From positions 1 to 64,000 of the forward strand of contig JARJMZ020000023.1 of assembly GCA_029335875.2 (NCBI GenBank): 64,000 bases of DNA, read 5' to 3'. This document shows positions 1 through 9,209 of this stretch, piece after piece (position 1 is the stretch's first letter; the number at the start of each line of letters is the position of its first letter). A program made the position numbers and the translations under genes. The notes beneath the pieces were generated by a model, which was given only the letters and a program-made list of their open reading frames with translations, did not search any database and was not told the DNA's origin. This DNA comes from Thermoprotei archaeon (GTDB lineage Archaea; Thermoproteota; Thermoprotei_A; Sulfolobales; Acidilobaceae).

Positions 1-2208
1 ATCTCCAACGAACTTCATAGGCTCCATTAGGCTCGCATGAACGCTTGTGAGGGGGCTTTTACCGTTAACAAGGTAGAACTCGTCTGGAGCCCTTGGTAGA
101 GTGTATGCTGGCGGTGGAACATAGTCTGGGAGCGGGTCTAAGCCCGCATCTAGGGCGGATAGCGAGTATATCTCAACCTTGCCAGATGGAGTCGCAAGAG
201 CAGTCTTGTAGGGTCTCACATAGTACTCTTTCCTCTTAAGCACGTAATAGCCCCGCTCTTCGAGAGCCTCCTCAAGCTCGCCCTTATCTATCTTCCACGC
301 AGCAGAGAGCTTGGATAATATAGCCTCGTCAAGTTTATGCAGGAACTCCTCCTCGTAGACCTTATAGTTAGCGTATTTATCATCCCAACCTAGGGCTTTA
401 GCTCTCTCAGGGAAAGCCCTCCTGGCGATCTCGAACATCGTCCAGAGAGCATCCCTAACATCGAACCCCTCAGGCGGGTCAATAACCTTAGATTGTTTCT
501 GGACTACAGCGTGGAGAGTCCACTTAGTAGCTGTAATCTCCTCCCTCTCGAGGAATATGGTATCGGGTAGGACGTAGTCGGCGTAGTCAACATCGTCTGT
601 GGGCAGTATATCTATGACCACTAGGAGCTCGAGCTTCTTATAGGCTTCTAAGACCTTACTAGTATTCATATCCCTCGCTATGGGGCTAGTCCCTATTATA
701 AATAGGGCTTTGACCGGGTAAGGATCCTCCTTCAGTATAGCGTCTAAGACTGCATCAAAAGTTGCGGGGGTTAGTTTATACTTGGCCTTATCAACCCTGG
801 GCTTGGTAACGTCGCCGAAAAGCTCCTCCGGCATCCTGGCCTCATAAAAAGTTTCTGCAACCCTCTTACCTTCAACAGTCTTAACAGTTATAGCTGAGGG
901 GAATTTAGATGACTCCCTATAGCATAGGCCCCCAGGTTTATCTATGTTGCCTAGTAGGGCGTTAATGGTTAGGAGTGCTCTCGCATCATTATAGTCGTTT
1001 CCATTCCTAGATATATACCATGTATCATCTACGACTCCGTTCTTCAAAGCAAGCTTCCTAGCGACCCACCTTATCTCGCTAGCTTTAACCCCAGTAATGC
1101 CTTCCGCAACTTCAGGCTTATACTTTGAAGCCCTCTCCTTAAGTAATGTTAGGGCAGTTTTAACCTCAACTTTACCCCCATCTTTGAGGGTTACCTCACC
1201 CACATACCAGATGTCTGGGTCTACAGCTATTTTATGATCTTTTAACGCCTTATCTTTAGCGTCGAACACGAGATACTTCTTAGAATCGCCCCCCTCAACT
1301 ACGTCAGCTTCTGTGAGAGGCTTACCGTCGGGCTTTATCAGGAAGGGGGCGTTAGAGTATTTCTTGAGGAAGTCAGCATTATATAGATCTTCCTCTAACA
1401 GGACGTATATGACGCTTAGGGCGAAAGCCGCGTCAGTCCCGGGTATTATGGGTATCCACGTGACACTACCAAAGCCAACCTCAGGCATCCTAGGATCGAC
1501 AACTACTATCTCCAGGGTCTCGTTAGTCATAGCCCTATGCACGACACCCATACTAGCCGTACTTAAAGTACGGCCTACGAGGAGCAGGAAACTCGCATTC
1601 TCATAGTCTGGGTCTATAGTTGGTGGCGCTCCAGCACCTAAAACGTGACCCCTGGCTACAGTCCCGGCCGTATGGCACATACCTACATGCGATACGGTAT
1701 TGGGGGTTCCAAATAGATATGAAAATAGGGGCATATAGAACGACCACACGTCATGAAATGTTATAGCTATAGCTTTATACCCGTACTTATCTACGATCTC
1801 TTTAAGCTTAGAAGCTATGCCGTTGAGAGCTGTATCCCAGTCGACCTCTCTAAACTTAGCTTCGCCCCTCTCACCAACCCTAACCATGGGCTTCCTAAGC
1901 CTCAAAGGACTATCCCAAAGCCATGGCGCAGAAGCACACCTACCACAAAGGCCCTGTTGGGGGTGCCCCTTTATGGGGTATACCACCTTAGGCCTACCAT
2001 CCTCGCCAACGCCAACTTGAATACCGCAAAGAGCGCCGCACATGCCGCCGAACGTTTTAATAAATTTTAAACCCGCCATAGGAGCCTCTTCTAAAAGCAG
2101 AGGTCCAGGCAACCTCCTACTAATGGCTAAGTCATAAGATTTAGTGCCTAACAATGTCAAAGCGGCTATGGCGGATATTTTAATGAAATCTCTTCTACTT
2201 GCCCTCAT
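1..2208 (-). CDS. Tat-exported molybdopterin oxidoreductase, PsrA/PhsA/TtrA-like catalytic subunit (partial, 3' end beyond window)
   Basis: An open frame of 736 codons runs from an ATG at 2208 off the left edge. The N-terminus carries a twin-arginine signal (SRRDFIK at residues 4-10) followed by a hydrophobic stretch, so the enzyme should be exported folded. Cys57, Cys61 and Cys88 fit the C-x3-C-x26-C part of the [4Fe-4S] motif of this family, but the first Cys position is Gly54; Cys91 is extra. Cys178 in SHVGMC sits where PsrA-type enzymes place the molybdenum ligand. Segments such as VGRTLS and DDVDYADYVLPDTIFLE are typical of the family's central domains. Family members reduce polysulfide, thiosulfate, tetrathionate or arsenate; the substrate cannot be told here. 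Fe-S and membrane-anchor subunits would be expected to the left. Family call is firm, substrate unknown. Confidence 0.9.
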   Translation of the reverse strand, partial: MRASRRDFIKISAIAALTLLGTKSYDLAISRRLPGPLLLEEAPMAGLKFIKTFGGMCGALCGIQVGVGEDGRPKVVYPIKGHPQQGLCGRCASAPWLWDSPLRLRKPMVRVGERGEAKFREVDWDTALNGIASKLKEIVDKYGYKAIAITFHDVWSFYMPLFSYLFGTPNTVSHVGMCHTAGTVARGHVLGAGAPPTIDPDYENASFLLLVGRTLSTASMGVVHRAMTNETLEIVVVDPRMPEVGFGSVTWIPIIPGTDAAFALSVIYVLLEEDLYNADFLKKYSNAPFLIKPDGKPLTEADVVEGGDSKKYLVFDAKDKALKDHKIAVDPDIWYVGEVTLKDGGKVEVKTALTLLKERASKYKPEVAEGITGVKASEIRWVARKLALKNGVVDDTWYISRNGNDYNDARALLTINALLGNIDKPGGLCYRESSKFPSAITVKTVEGKRVAETFYEARMPEELFGDVTKPRVDKAKYKLTPATFDAVLDAILKEDPYPVKALFIIGTSPIARDMNTSKVLEAYKKLELLVVIDILPTDDVDYADYVLPDTIFLEREEITATKWTLHAVVQKQSKVIDPPEGFDVRDALWTMFEIARRAFPERAKALGWDDKYANYKVYEEEFLHKLDEAILSKLSAAWKIDKGELEEALEERGYYVLKRKEYYVRPYKTALATPSGKVEIYSLSALDAGLDPLPDYVPPPAYTLPRAPDEFYLVNGKSPLTSVHASLMEPMKFVGD

Positions 2209-2214
2209 ATCTTA

Positions 2215-2252
2215 CACCACTATATATATATAAATCTATAGCTTTTAAATTT
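2215..2252 (-). promoter_or_regulatory. Promoter and ribosome site of the molybdopterin oxidoreductase
   Basis: On the minus strand a GGTG ribosome site (2215-2218) lies 6 bases before the ATG at 2208. A TTTAAA box at 2244-2249 is about 26 bases above a plausible start near 2220, and a long TA repeat (about 2219-2232) lies between. This combination of TATA-like box plus GGTG site suggests a short leader rather than a leaderless message. Confidence 0.45.
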
Positions 2253-3369
2253 TAAATATTAATTTGTAGTTAAAAATATATATTAATATATACAAGATTA
2301 TGTTAAGGAGTTAAAACTAAAGCGTCTTTTCCTTGTTTTAACAGCCTCTATATCTAATTTACTCTCTCCACTTTAAAGGTTGTAAGCTAACTTTAATCTC
2401 TTTTATCCCACTCTTGAATTTCGTAAACCCCTGAATGGAATCGTAGAGTTTAACTCTAAGGCCCTCACAATATGTTGACAAATTATGCTGACGAGACCCC
2501 TGGAATCTTGACGGGCGATATGTGCGGGAAAAGCCCTTAAATCTTTAACCCTCACGCTTTACCCTCTCAAATCTCAAAGTCTGGAGCTGTGACTTCTCTA
2601 AATTCTAAAGAAATCCCAGGGTAACATGTTATTGTAGAGAGGGTGTGCAGCATATAATGAAAACTTTGAATATCACTAAATATTTGATAAGAGTGGGCGT
2701 GAGACCCCCGGCGAGCTCGCAGAGATACTGAGAATTACAAAGTCGCAGAACGTGTTTACATGGTGGCCTTGATAGGTGGACATCTTCTAGAGAGGGGTTG
2801 CGTGAGAGCCATAAACATGGGATATTCGACTCATGTGGGGCCTTCGGCGTCGGACTCCGGCGGGACCCTATACCCTCTGATATGATGGGAAGAGTGGGGT
2901 TCAACTCCGTTAACGGGTTGCCATTAACGGGAAACGCTAATCTCCCAATGTAGGCTTAGTTGTTTCTATAAGAGACTTTATAGGCGTTTATAGGTGTGGC
3001 ATGCCAGGTTGACCTGGGTATGGATTGTAATGTTTAAGCTCGCCATTTTAGTATTCAGGGGAGGAGTCATGCTTCAAGTTGAGGGCTACACGGGGTTTAA
3101 AATTGTTCTCCCTTTGCTTAGTTTGTAAACTTCACGTGAAGCTTGCTGGGATAGAGCTATGTTAATGGCTGTCAGCCGGCGGCTGGTATGGTGTGTTATA
3201 ATGAATGCGCTTCCTTTAGCTGTTCAGGGGCGGCCTAGAAAGCCCTTAGAGCGGAGGAGTTGGAGCCCGCGGGATAGTGAAAGTTATGCTGGAGGCAGAA
3301 TGATTTCAGTTTTGGCTATGTTACTTGGGAATTTAAAAAAGTGTTTGGGTGGTTCTTGGGGTTTGAGGT
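2253..3369. other. Gene-poor 1.1 kb stretch with fragmentary coding traces
   Basis: No convincing complete gene was found. Short broken plus-strand frames occur. One runs about 2721-2884 and includes MVALIGG and STHVGPSASDSGG. Another begins with a GGGGAGG site and ATG at 3070 and stops after 19 codons. A third, around 3159-3410, contains PRKPLERRSWSPRDSESY. A perfect palindrome CCAGGT-TG-ACCTGG lies at 3004-3017. The Arg/Ser/Pro-rich third fragment resembles the variable tails that follow the zinc ribbon of archaeal TnpB proteins, from memory only. A decayed or internally deleted IS200/IS605-type element is one explanation; chance frames are the alternative. Confidence 0.35.
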
Positions 3370-4548
3370 TTATCTTCTTAGGATGTATGCTGCTAGTATT
3401 CCGATTATGAGGGCTATGATTGCTATGATTACTGCTATGCTGGTGCTGACTCCCACTTGTTCTGTTAATGTTGTTGTTAGGGTTTCGACTTTGGTTTCAA
3501 CTTTTGTGGTTGTTTGTGTTATGGTTTGTGTTAGCGTCTGAGTCACTACTATGGGCTGCGATACTGTTGATACTAGGTATGTTAGGAGGTTTTGGGCGAA
3601 TCTGGGGCCGTCTAGGGGCTTCCTATAATACTCTGTTATTATCATGTGCTGGTAGCCTCCGTACATTGTCTCGCTAGAAGCCACTATAACCCTATTGTTA
3701 GGGAAGACTTCTATGAGCATTAGGGGGAAGGGGCCCTTGTTGACCTTGTCATCTAGGGGGTCATAGTAGACCGGCGGTAGGCCTCCTTTTTCAGCAGGCT
3801 GATTCTCCACTACCCTAGAGTTTTCTGATGTCCTGGCTACTATGTAAACGTTTTTAGGCTTGAGCTCAGGCTGTTTAACGGGGTTGACAGGTTTTCCACC
3901 TGAGATCACGTAGAGGGCTCCGGGGCCGTGGAATAAGACTCTATAGTGCTGGAGCCCTTCGGCTAGGAACTTAACCTCGGGGCTCGGATCGACCGTGCCT
4001 GCAACTCTGTAAACCGCTCCTCCACAGTTTTCAGTAAGGTCTTCGGCGCTGACATAATCTATTCTAATGGAGCTACCTAAAGCTTCTAGAACCATGTTCA
4101 TAAACTGTTGTGCTTTCTCGCTACCCTGAGCGGGGTAGTCGCTGTCACCGGCAATCCAGAGGGCCCTGTTAGGCTGGTTGAACCACCTCTTGATAGCCTC
4201 AACCTCTTCAGGGCTGGGCAGAGCCTCAGGCTGCCCTATGAGGAGGACGTCTACATCCCTCAAGTTGAAGTCGTTGAGCCCGCCCTTCCTTACCTCGTTG
4301 AAGAGTGCTAGCGTAGTGTTGGGGATCCTGGCTAGGTCTTCATCTGTCGACACGATTAGAACCCTATAATAGGCGCGGGTCATGTCTGCGAGGAGCTCCA
4401 AGCCTTTAGGGGACTGCCTGTGGCCAGCATCGAAAGCTATGACGGTCTTCAAGCCCTCGCTCGGCACTGCTGAGCTCAGGGTGAAAGCTACTAGGGCTGC
4501 GGCTAAGATTAGGGCTGTAAAGGCTCTCCTCAACGCGGTCACCGCCAA
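3370..4548 (-). CDS. Surface-anchored exported protein with Thr-rich stalk, function unknown
   Basis: This 392-residue protein has an N-terminal signal sequence (about residues 8-30), a globular part, a Thr/Gln-rich stalk near residues 335-365 (repeats such as TQTLTQTITQTTTK), and a C-terminal membrane helix ending in RR. That is the usual layout of archaeal surface proteins tethered to the membrane outside the cell. The globular part opens with VIAFDAGHRQSPKG and alternates beta strands and helices (VDVLLIGQPE, ALWIAGDSD, VIVASSETMYGG), similar in outline to glutamine-amidotransferase-like domains such as DUF4350 or ThuA. No catalytic triad was recognised. It converges on the gene-poor stretch and is divergent from the ABC importer at 4674. 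The fold assignment is a guess; export and anchoring are clear. Confidence 0.75.
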   Translation of the reverse strand: MAVTALRRAFTALILAAALVAFTLSSAVPSEGLKTVIAFDAGHRQSPKGLELLADMTRAYYRVLIVSTDEDLARIPNTTLALFNEVRKGGLNDFNLRDVDVLLIGQPEALPSPEEVEAIKRWFNQPNRALWIAGDSDYPAQGSEKAQQFMNMVLEALGSSIRIDYVSAEDLTENCGGAVYRVAGTVDPSPEVKFLAEGLQHYRVLFHGPGALYVISGGKPVNPVKQPELKPKNVYIVARTSENSRVVENQPAEKGGLPPVYYDPLDDKVNKGPFPLMLIEVFPNNRVIVASSETMYGGYQHMIITEYYRKPLDGPRFAQNLLTYLVSTVSQPIVVTQTLTQTITQTTTKVETKVETLTTTLTEQVGVSTSIAVIIAIIALIIGILAAYILRR

Positions 4549-4673
4549 ATTCGGGTTTTCTGTTTAGGGGTTATTATTTCTTTTGTTATTAGAGCTCTAT
4601 AGGCTATATTGATATATGTGTGACAAAGATAAATTAAACCTTCGATCAAACCATAATTTAAGGGTGGCATGGT

Positions 4674-6194
4674 TTGGGTGCGATCTTCAAGACTAGGCTA
4701 GCGTTAGGCATTATAGTCCTAGTGGCCTTGATCATAGCGTTGCTAGTTGCCCCCACACTCTTTAGAGGCCCCCAGGAGACTGCGACAACCCCAATCACTA
4801 CTCCGGGAACCACGACCCCCACAGAGGCCCCCCCTACAGAGACTCCTAGAGGCACTGTGCCTACAACTCCGCCTCAAGTTTCTCCAGTGACACTGCGTGT
4901 AATAACGAGGCACCCGGGCGAGATCCAGGTAGCTACTAAAGAGGCTTTCTTAAGGTCTGAGATAGCCAGGATGTATAATATTGTCAACATAGAGTTCTAC
5001 TCCCTAGACCCTGTAGTGTGGGTTTCAGCGATAACGAGGAGGGGGGACTTTGACGTGGCATGGGGAGGGGGGCCAACACTCTTCGACACACTCTACCTCA
5101 ACAGGCTCCTAGCCCCTCTCGAGGGGAGGCTGGTTGGCGAGGCTATAGCACAGATCCCGGATACTCTCGCGGGGACTTCTATGAAGAGGGTCGGGCCTGA
5201 TGGTAAGGTTTACTGGGTCGCAGCTAGTGTTGCAAGCTTCGGGTTCACAGTCAACTATGATGTCATTAGAAAGTTCAATCTACCTGTGCCTTCAAAGTGG
5301 AGCGACCTAGCCTCCCCGGAGCTCGGCAGGCCTCTAGTTAGGGAGGTGAGGCCTATGGTCTCCATAGCTGACCCCACTAGGTCGACAAGCCATACTAGGA
5401 TGTACGAGATAATACTGCAGGCCTACGGCTGGGAACTAGGATGGGTTAACTTGACGCTCATGGCGGCGAACTCCCTCATAGAAGGTGGTAGTACCGAGGC
5501 TAGGGATAATGTGAATGAGGGGAGGGTTGCTGTAGCTATAACAATAGACTTTTTCGGGTACACTGTAATGAAAGCTAACCCCGCCACCGAGTATATAATA
5601 CCTGAAGGCGAGACTATAGTAAACGGGGACCCCATAGCCCTACTCGCTACAAGTAAGAACGTTGAGGCCGCTAAGGCTTTCATAGCCTGGGTCCTTACAG
5701 ACGGCCAGAAAATATGGTTCAGGGAGGATATAAACAGGCTACCGGCGAACCCCAAGTCCTTCGAGACCCCTGAAGGGGCTCAGAGGAAGGATCTTAAAGC
5801 AGTCTTCGATAAACTTGCAACCATCAAAGGAATCAATTTCGACGATGACAGGGCTTTAAAAATAGAGAAAGCGATGCAGGCATATTTCAAGGCTACCCTC
5901 GTAGACCTGGACTCCCTCTTAAAAGAGGTTTGGAGAAAGCTACTGGAACTATATTTTGCCGGGAAAATAAGTGAAGCCCAATTCAGAGAGTACTGTAGGA
6001 GGCTGGGGGAGCCCTTAACATACGTTGATCCCGTAGCCAGGAAAATTGTGAAGTTCACAGAGGATGACGCTATGAGAGTAGTAGATGCTGTAAGCAAAGA
6101 TGTCAGGCTGGAAGACTCTTACGTAAGAGCCTGGAGGACGGCAGCTGAAGATAGGTATAGGAGCCTGCTGGAGGAGCTGAGGAGGCTAGGGTGA
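4674..6194 (+). CDS. ABC importer substrate-binding protein (iron/polyamine/phosphonate cluster), membrane-anchored
   Basis: The 506-residue protein starts at TTG, preceded by AGGGTGG at good spacing. Residues 8-28 form a membrane anchor, followed by a Thr/Pro-rich linker to about residue 70. The binding domain begins with LRVITRHPGEIQVATK and shows features of family 1/6 solute-binding proteins (DVAWGGGPTLFDTLYL, KWSDLASPELG, EGRVAVAITIDFFGY, NVEAAKAFIAWVLTDG). After the binding fold there is an unusual helical, charged extension of about 120 residues (roughly 385-506). The permease follows 4 bases downstream and the ATPase after that, so the three genes form one operon. The ligand is not predictable; homologous systems carry Fe3+, polyamines, thiamine or 2-aminoethylphosphonate. 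Confidence 0.85.
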   Translation: MGAIFKTRLALGIIVLVALIIALLVAPTLFRGPQETATTPITTPGTTTPTEAPPTETPRGTVPTTPPQVSPVTLRVITRHPGEIQVATKEAFLRSEIARMYNIVNIEFYSLDPVVWVSAITRRGDFDVAWGGGPTLFDTLYLNRLLAPLEGRLVGEAIAQIPDTLAGTSMKRVGPDGKVYWVAASVASFGFTVNYDVIRKFNLPVPSKWSDLASPELGRPLVREVRPMVSIADPTRSTSHTRMYEIILQAYGWELGWVNLTLMAANSLIEGGSTEARDNVNEGRVAVAITIDFFGYTVMKANPATEYIIPEGETIVNGDPIALLATSKNVEAAKAFIAWVLTDGQKIWFREDINRLPANPKSFETPEGAQRKDLKAVFDKLATIKGINFDDDRALKIEKAMQAYFKATLVDLDSLLKEVWRKLLELYFAGKISEAQFREYCRRLGEPLTYVDPVARKIVKFTEDDAMRVVDAVSKDVRLEDSYVRAWRTAAEDRYRSLLEELRRLG

Positions 6195-6198
6195 TCTT

Positions 6199-8010
6199 TT
6201 GGCCCGCAATAGTATAGGCGCGCTCTTGAGGAGGTTTTTCTTCCTCATAGACGCCCCCTTGGCGTTACTGCTAGCTTTCACTATTACAATGTTCGTTTTA
6301 ATCCTGGTTATCCCCTTGCTAACTGTTTTTCTAGGTCCTTCTGTTAAGGTTTCCCTGGAGGTTTTAGAAGGGTTTCGGAGGTATCCTTACTTAGCCTGGC
6401 CTCCTCTCGGAGAGTGGGTTGTAGTTTCTGATAGAGGGGACTATAAGCTTGTCATAGTTAGGCTTAAAGACCTGGGCGTAATACCGAACACTTTGATAGT
6501 CGCCTCAACCGTAACATTGCTAACTACGATAGTTGGTGTTTTCATGGCCTCCATAGTGGCTAGATACGATTTCCCGGGTAGGGGCCTCTTTAGGGCTTTA
6601 GCTGTGATACCACTACTTTACACTCCCTTTGTTAACGCTTTCGTCCTATACAAGGTTTTCGGGGATGGGGGGATACTTGGCCAGGCTATGCTAAGCCTTG
6701 GGCTGGGCTATTCCCTGGAGCTAACGCACCTCGCCGGGGTTATAGTTGCCCAGACTTTAATGTTCTGGCCTATAGTCTACTTAAACACTCTAGCTTCAAT
6801 ACTCCAAGTAGATCCAAGCCTTGAGGAGCAGGCTGAGAATATGGGCGCTAGGGGTTTGAGGCTTTTCACGAGCGTCACCCTACCGCTAAGCCTGCCCGGG
6901 GTTTTAGCGGGTTCCGGGCTCGTCTTCCTATTCTCTATGGAGGACCTAGCCGCCCCCCTGGCTTTTAAAGTTAACAACGTTGTCCCCATTAGGATAGTCA
7001 GCTCGATAATTGGGGCTAGGGATATAGAGCTTTTAAGCGTTGAGGTAGCTATATTGGCTGGGGCCCTTCTACTCGTAGCCCTCACATGGCTCATGGTTAT
7101 AAGGACCTACCTGAGTTTAAGGCATTATGCTATGATAGTTAGAGGCGGTAGATGGCAGCCTAGGGTTTTCAAGCCGAGCCCCTTAATGTACGCCCTGATA
7201 TACCTGGTGGCCGCGCCCTTACTCCTCATTAGCATATCGCCTCAGGTTGGGGTACTTACATATGCTTTTTCAAAGTCCTGGCTGGGCGTCCTACCCTCAG
7301 GGTTCACCCTGGACAATTTCCAGTATATTTTCAGGGATGATATGGTTGTTAGGGCCTTAAGGAACAGCGTAATGTACTCGGCGATAGCATTAGCGTTCAT
7401 AGTTATCATGGGGGTTGCCAGCGCCTACTTTGTCAACAGGGTTAGAGTTGTAGGTGTTAGCCTCCTAGACTTCCTGGTCATGAGCCCCCTAGTTATCCCA
7501 GGGCTCTCCATAGCTATGGGCCTACTACTCTTATACAGCTCCGGACCCCTCAAAGGAACACTAATAGACCCCTTCTCGAACCCAATGATACTAATAATAT
7601 TAGCCTACGCTATTAGGAAAAGCCCCTTCACCACTAGAGCCGTATACGCGGGGCTGCAGCAAGTCCACCAGGCTCTAGAAGAGGCTGGAATGAACCTGGG
7701 AGCTTCTAGGACAAGAGTCCTCCTGGGGATAGTGGTGCCCCTCATAGGCCTTAATGTGCTCGCGGGAGCCCTCATAAGCTTCGTCTACTGCATGACTGAA
7801 GTCAGCGTCAGCGTAGTCCTCGGAGCTTTGAAGCCCGACCAGGCTCCCATAACTTACGTCATATTCGACTATTTAACAGCAGGCTACGGGGGAGGGGCTT
7901 ACGTTCACGTGGCGGCCGCCATAGTAGCTTTGATACTATTCGTTCAGATAGTGGCGATATTCACTACAAACTACATACTTAAATACAGGTATGCTTTCCT
8001 AGGACTATAG
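6199..8010 (+). CDS. ABC importer permease, two fused membrane domains (FbpB/PotBC type)
   Basis: This 603-residue membrane protein holds two binding-protein-dependent permease cores in one chain. The first EAA loop reads LEEQAENMGARGLRLF and the second LEEAGMNLGASRTRVL; each is followed by PL(S/I)xxG-type residues. An extracellular stretch after the first helix (about residues 45-90) is longer than usual. Fused permeases of this type serve iron or polyamine importers and pair with one ATPase, here at 8022. The start is TTG, directly after the binding-protein gene. Two copies of the ATPase are expected per complex, one at each EAA loop. Substrate unknown. Confidence 0.9.
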   Translation: MARNSIGALLRRFFFLIDAPLALLLAFTITMFVLILVIPLLTVFLGPSVKVSLEVLEGFRRYPYLAWPPLGEWVVVSDRGDYKLVIVRLKDLGVIPNTLIVASTVTLLTTIVGVFMASIVARYDFPGRGLFRALAVIPLLYTPFVNAFVLYKVFGDGGILGQAMLSLGLGYSLELTHLAGVIVAQTLMFWPIVYLNTLASILQVDPSLEEQAENMGARGLRLFTSVTLPLSLPGVLAGSGLVFLFSMEDLAAPLAFKVNNVVPIRIVSSIIGARDIELLSVEVAILAGALLLVALTWLMVIRTYLSLRHYAMIVRGGRWQPRVFKPSPLMYALIYLVAAPLLLISISPQVGVLTYAFSKSWLGVLPSGFTLDNFQYIFRDDMVVRALRNSVMYSAIALAFIVIMGVASAYFVNRVRVVGVSLLDFLVMSPLVIPGLSIAMGLLLLYSSGPLKGTLIDPFSNPMILIILAYAIRKSPFTTRAVYAGLQQVHQALEEAGMNLGASRTRVLLGIVVPLIGLNVLAGALISFVYCMTEVSVSVVLGALKPDQAPITYVIFDYLTAGYGGGAYVHVAAAIVALILFVQIVAIFTTNYILKYRYAFLGL

Positions 8011-8021
8011 GGGGGTTTAAT

Positions 8022-9116
8022 ATGGATGAGGTAGTTCTAGAAAATGTTGATAAAGCATTTGGTAAGGTTAAAGCTCTCGACAGGGTGTCAATTAAAGTTG
8101 TGAGGGGGGAGCTTTTCACAATATTAGGTCCGAGCGGTTGCGGTAAGACTACAACCCTAAGGGTAATAGCTGGGTTCGAGATCCCGGATAGTGGTAGGGT
8201 TTATATTGATGGTGTCGATGTGACCTTCAAGAAGCCTTATGAGAGGAGTACAGCCATGGTTTTCCAGAACTACGCTTTATGGCCCCACATGTCCGTATTC
8301 GATAACATATCTTATGGCCTCAAGTTGAGGGGGTATAGTGAGGCTGAGATTAAGAGGAGAGTGGGCTGGGCTCTGGAACTCCTAGATCTTAAGGGTTTAG
8401 AGAAGAGGTATCCCCTACAGCTTAGTGGGGGGCAACAGCAGAGGGTGGCCTTGGCTAGAGCTCTAGTTGTCGAGCCTAAAGTACTCCTACTAGATGAGCC
8501 TCTAAGCAACCTAGACGCTAGGCTGAGGCTTAGAGTTAGGGAGGAGATAGTGTCGCTGCAGAAGAAGCTTGGGATAACAACTATATATGTGACCCACGAC
8601 CAGGAAGAGGCTATGAGTATAAGTGATAGGATAGCGGTCATGGATAGGGGGAGGGTAGTCCAGGTGGGGACTCCTTGGGAAGTCTATAATAAGCCCGTGA
8701 ACTATTTCGTGGCAACTTTCATGGGCAGGAGTAACACACTTAACGGCATAGTCTTAGAGAGGGTGTCGGAAGAGCTTTACGAGGTCGACGTTAAAGGCCT
8801 CAAACTCTACGGGGTAGCCCCTGGAGGGGGGGGTTTAGATAGGGGCCTCAACGTAGCTGTGGTCATTAGGCCTGAGAGTTTGAGGAGAGCTGGGGAGGAT
8901 GAGAAGGTTAACATTATAGAAGGGTTTGTCAGGAGGGTCAGCCTCCTAGGCTACACTCTACAGGTTAGAGTAGACCTAGGTAATGGGGCTAGCGTGACCG
9001 CTTACCTACCACCCAAGGAGAGTGTGGAAGCGGGGGAGAGGGTAAGGTTGTATGCGAGCCCCGAGGAGGTTAAACTCTACCCGGCTGGAGAAGTTGAAGA
9101 GGAAATGCAGGCTTAA
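8022..9116 (+). CDS. ABC importer ATPase (PotA/FbpC/UgpC family)
   Basis: The 364-residue ATPase has every expected motif: Walker A GPSGCGKT at residues 36-43, Q-loop VFQNYALWPHM, signature LSGGQQQR, Walker B VLLLDEPLSNLDA and switch His in VTHDQEEAM. A TOBE-like regulatory domain occupies about residues 240-355, as in importers for polyamines, iron and sugars. It lies 11 bases after the permease and powers the same importer. The ATG is preceded by a GGGGGG(T) tract. Confidence 0.93.
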   Translation: MDEVVLENVDKAFGKVKALDRVSIKVVRGELFTILGPSGCGKTTTLRVIAGFEIPDSGRVYIDGVDVTFKKPYERSTAMVFQNYALWPHMSVFDNISYGLKLRGYSEAEIKRRVGWALELLDLKGLEKRYPLQLSGGQQQRVALARALVVEPKVLLLDEPLSNLDARLRLRVREEIVSLQKKLGITTIYVTHDQEEAMSISDRIAVMDRGRVVQVGTPWEVYNKPVNYFVATFMGRSNTLNGIVLERVSEELYEVDVKGLKLYGVAPGGGGLDRGLNVAVVIRPESLRRAGEDEKVNIIEGFVRRVSLLGYTLQVRVDLGNGASVTAYLPPKESVEAGERVRLYASPEEVKLYPAGEVEEEMQA

Positions 9117-9209
9117 ACTTGTAGAGCGTGTTTCAATATTCTGCTATAGAAGCTATTTAGAGAACAATTATAAACTGTAAGGCTCTCGAAACTTTTATGG
9201 TGTAGAGTG

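Noticed and set aside
1313..2070. Plus-strand frames opposite the molybdopterin oxidoreductase
   Set aside because: They are antisense to a long, well-supported coding frame that reaches the window edge.
2629..2904. Minus-strand frame of 91 codons as a gene
   Set aside because: Low-complexity, Cys-rich translation without family features; no promoter or ribosome site.
3159..3410. Plus-strand frame of 83 codons as an intact gene
   Set aside because: No ribosome site, unusual composition, and it overlaps the 3' end of a real gene on the other strand. Kept only as a possible transposon scrap.
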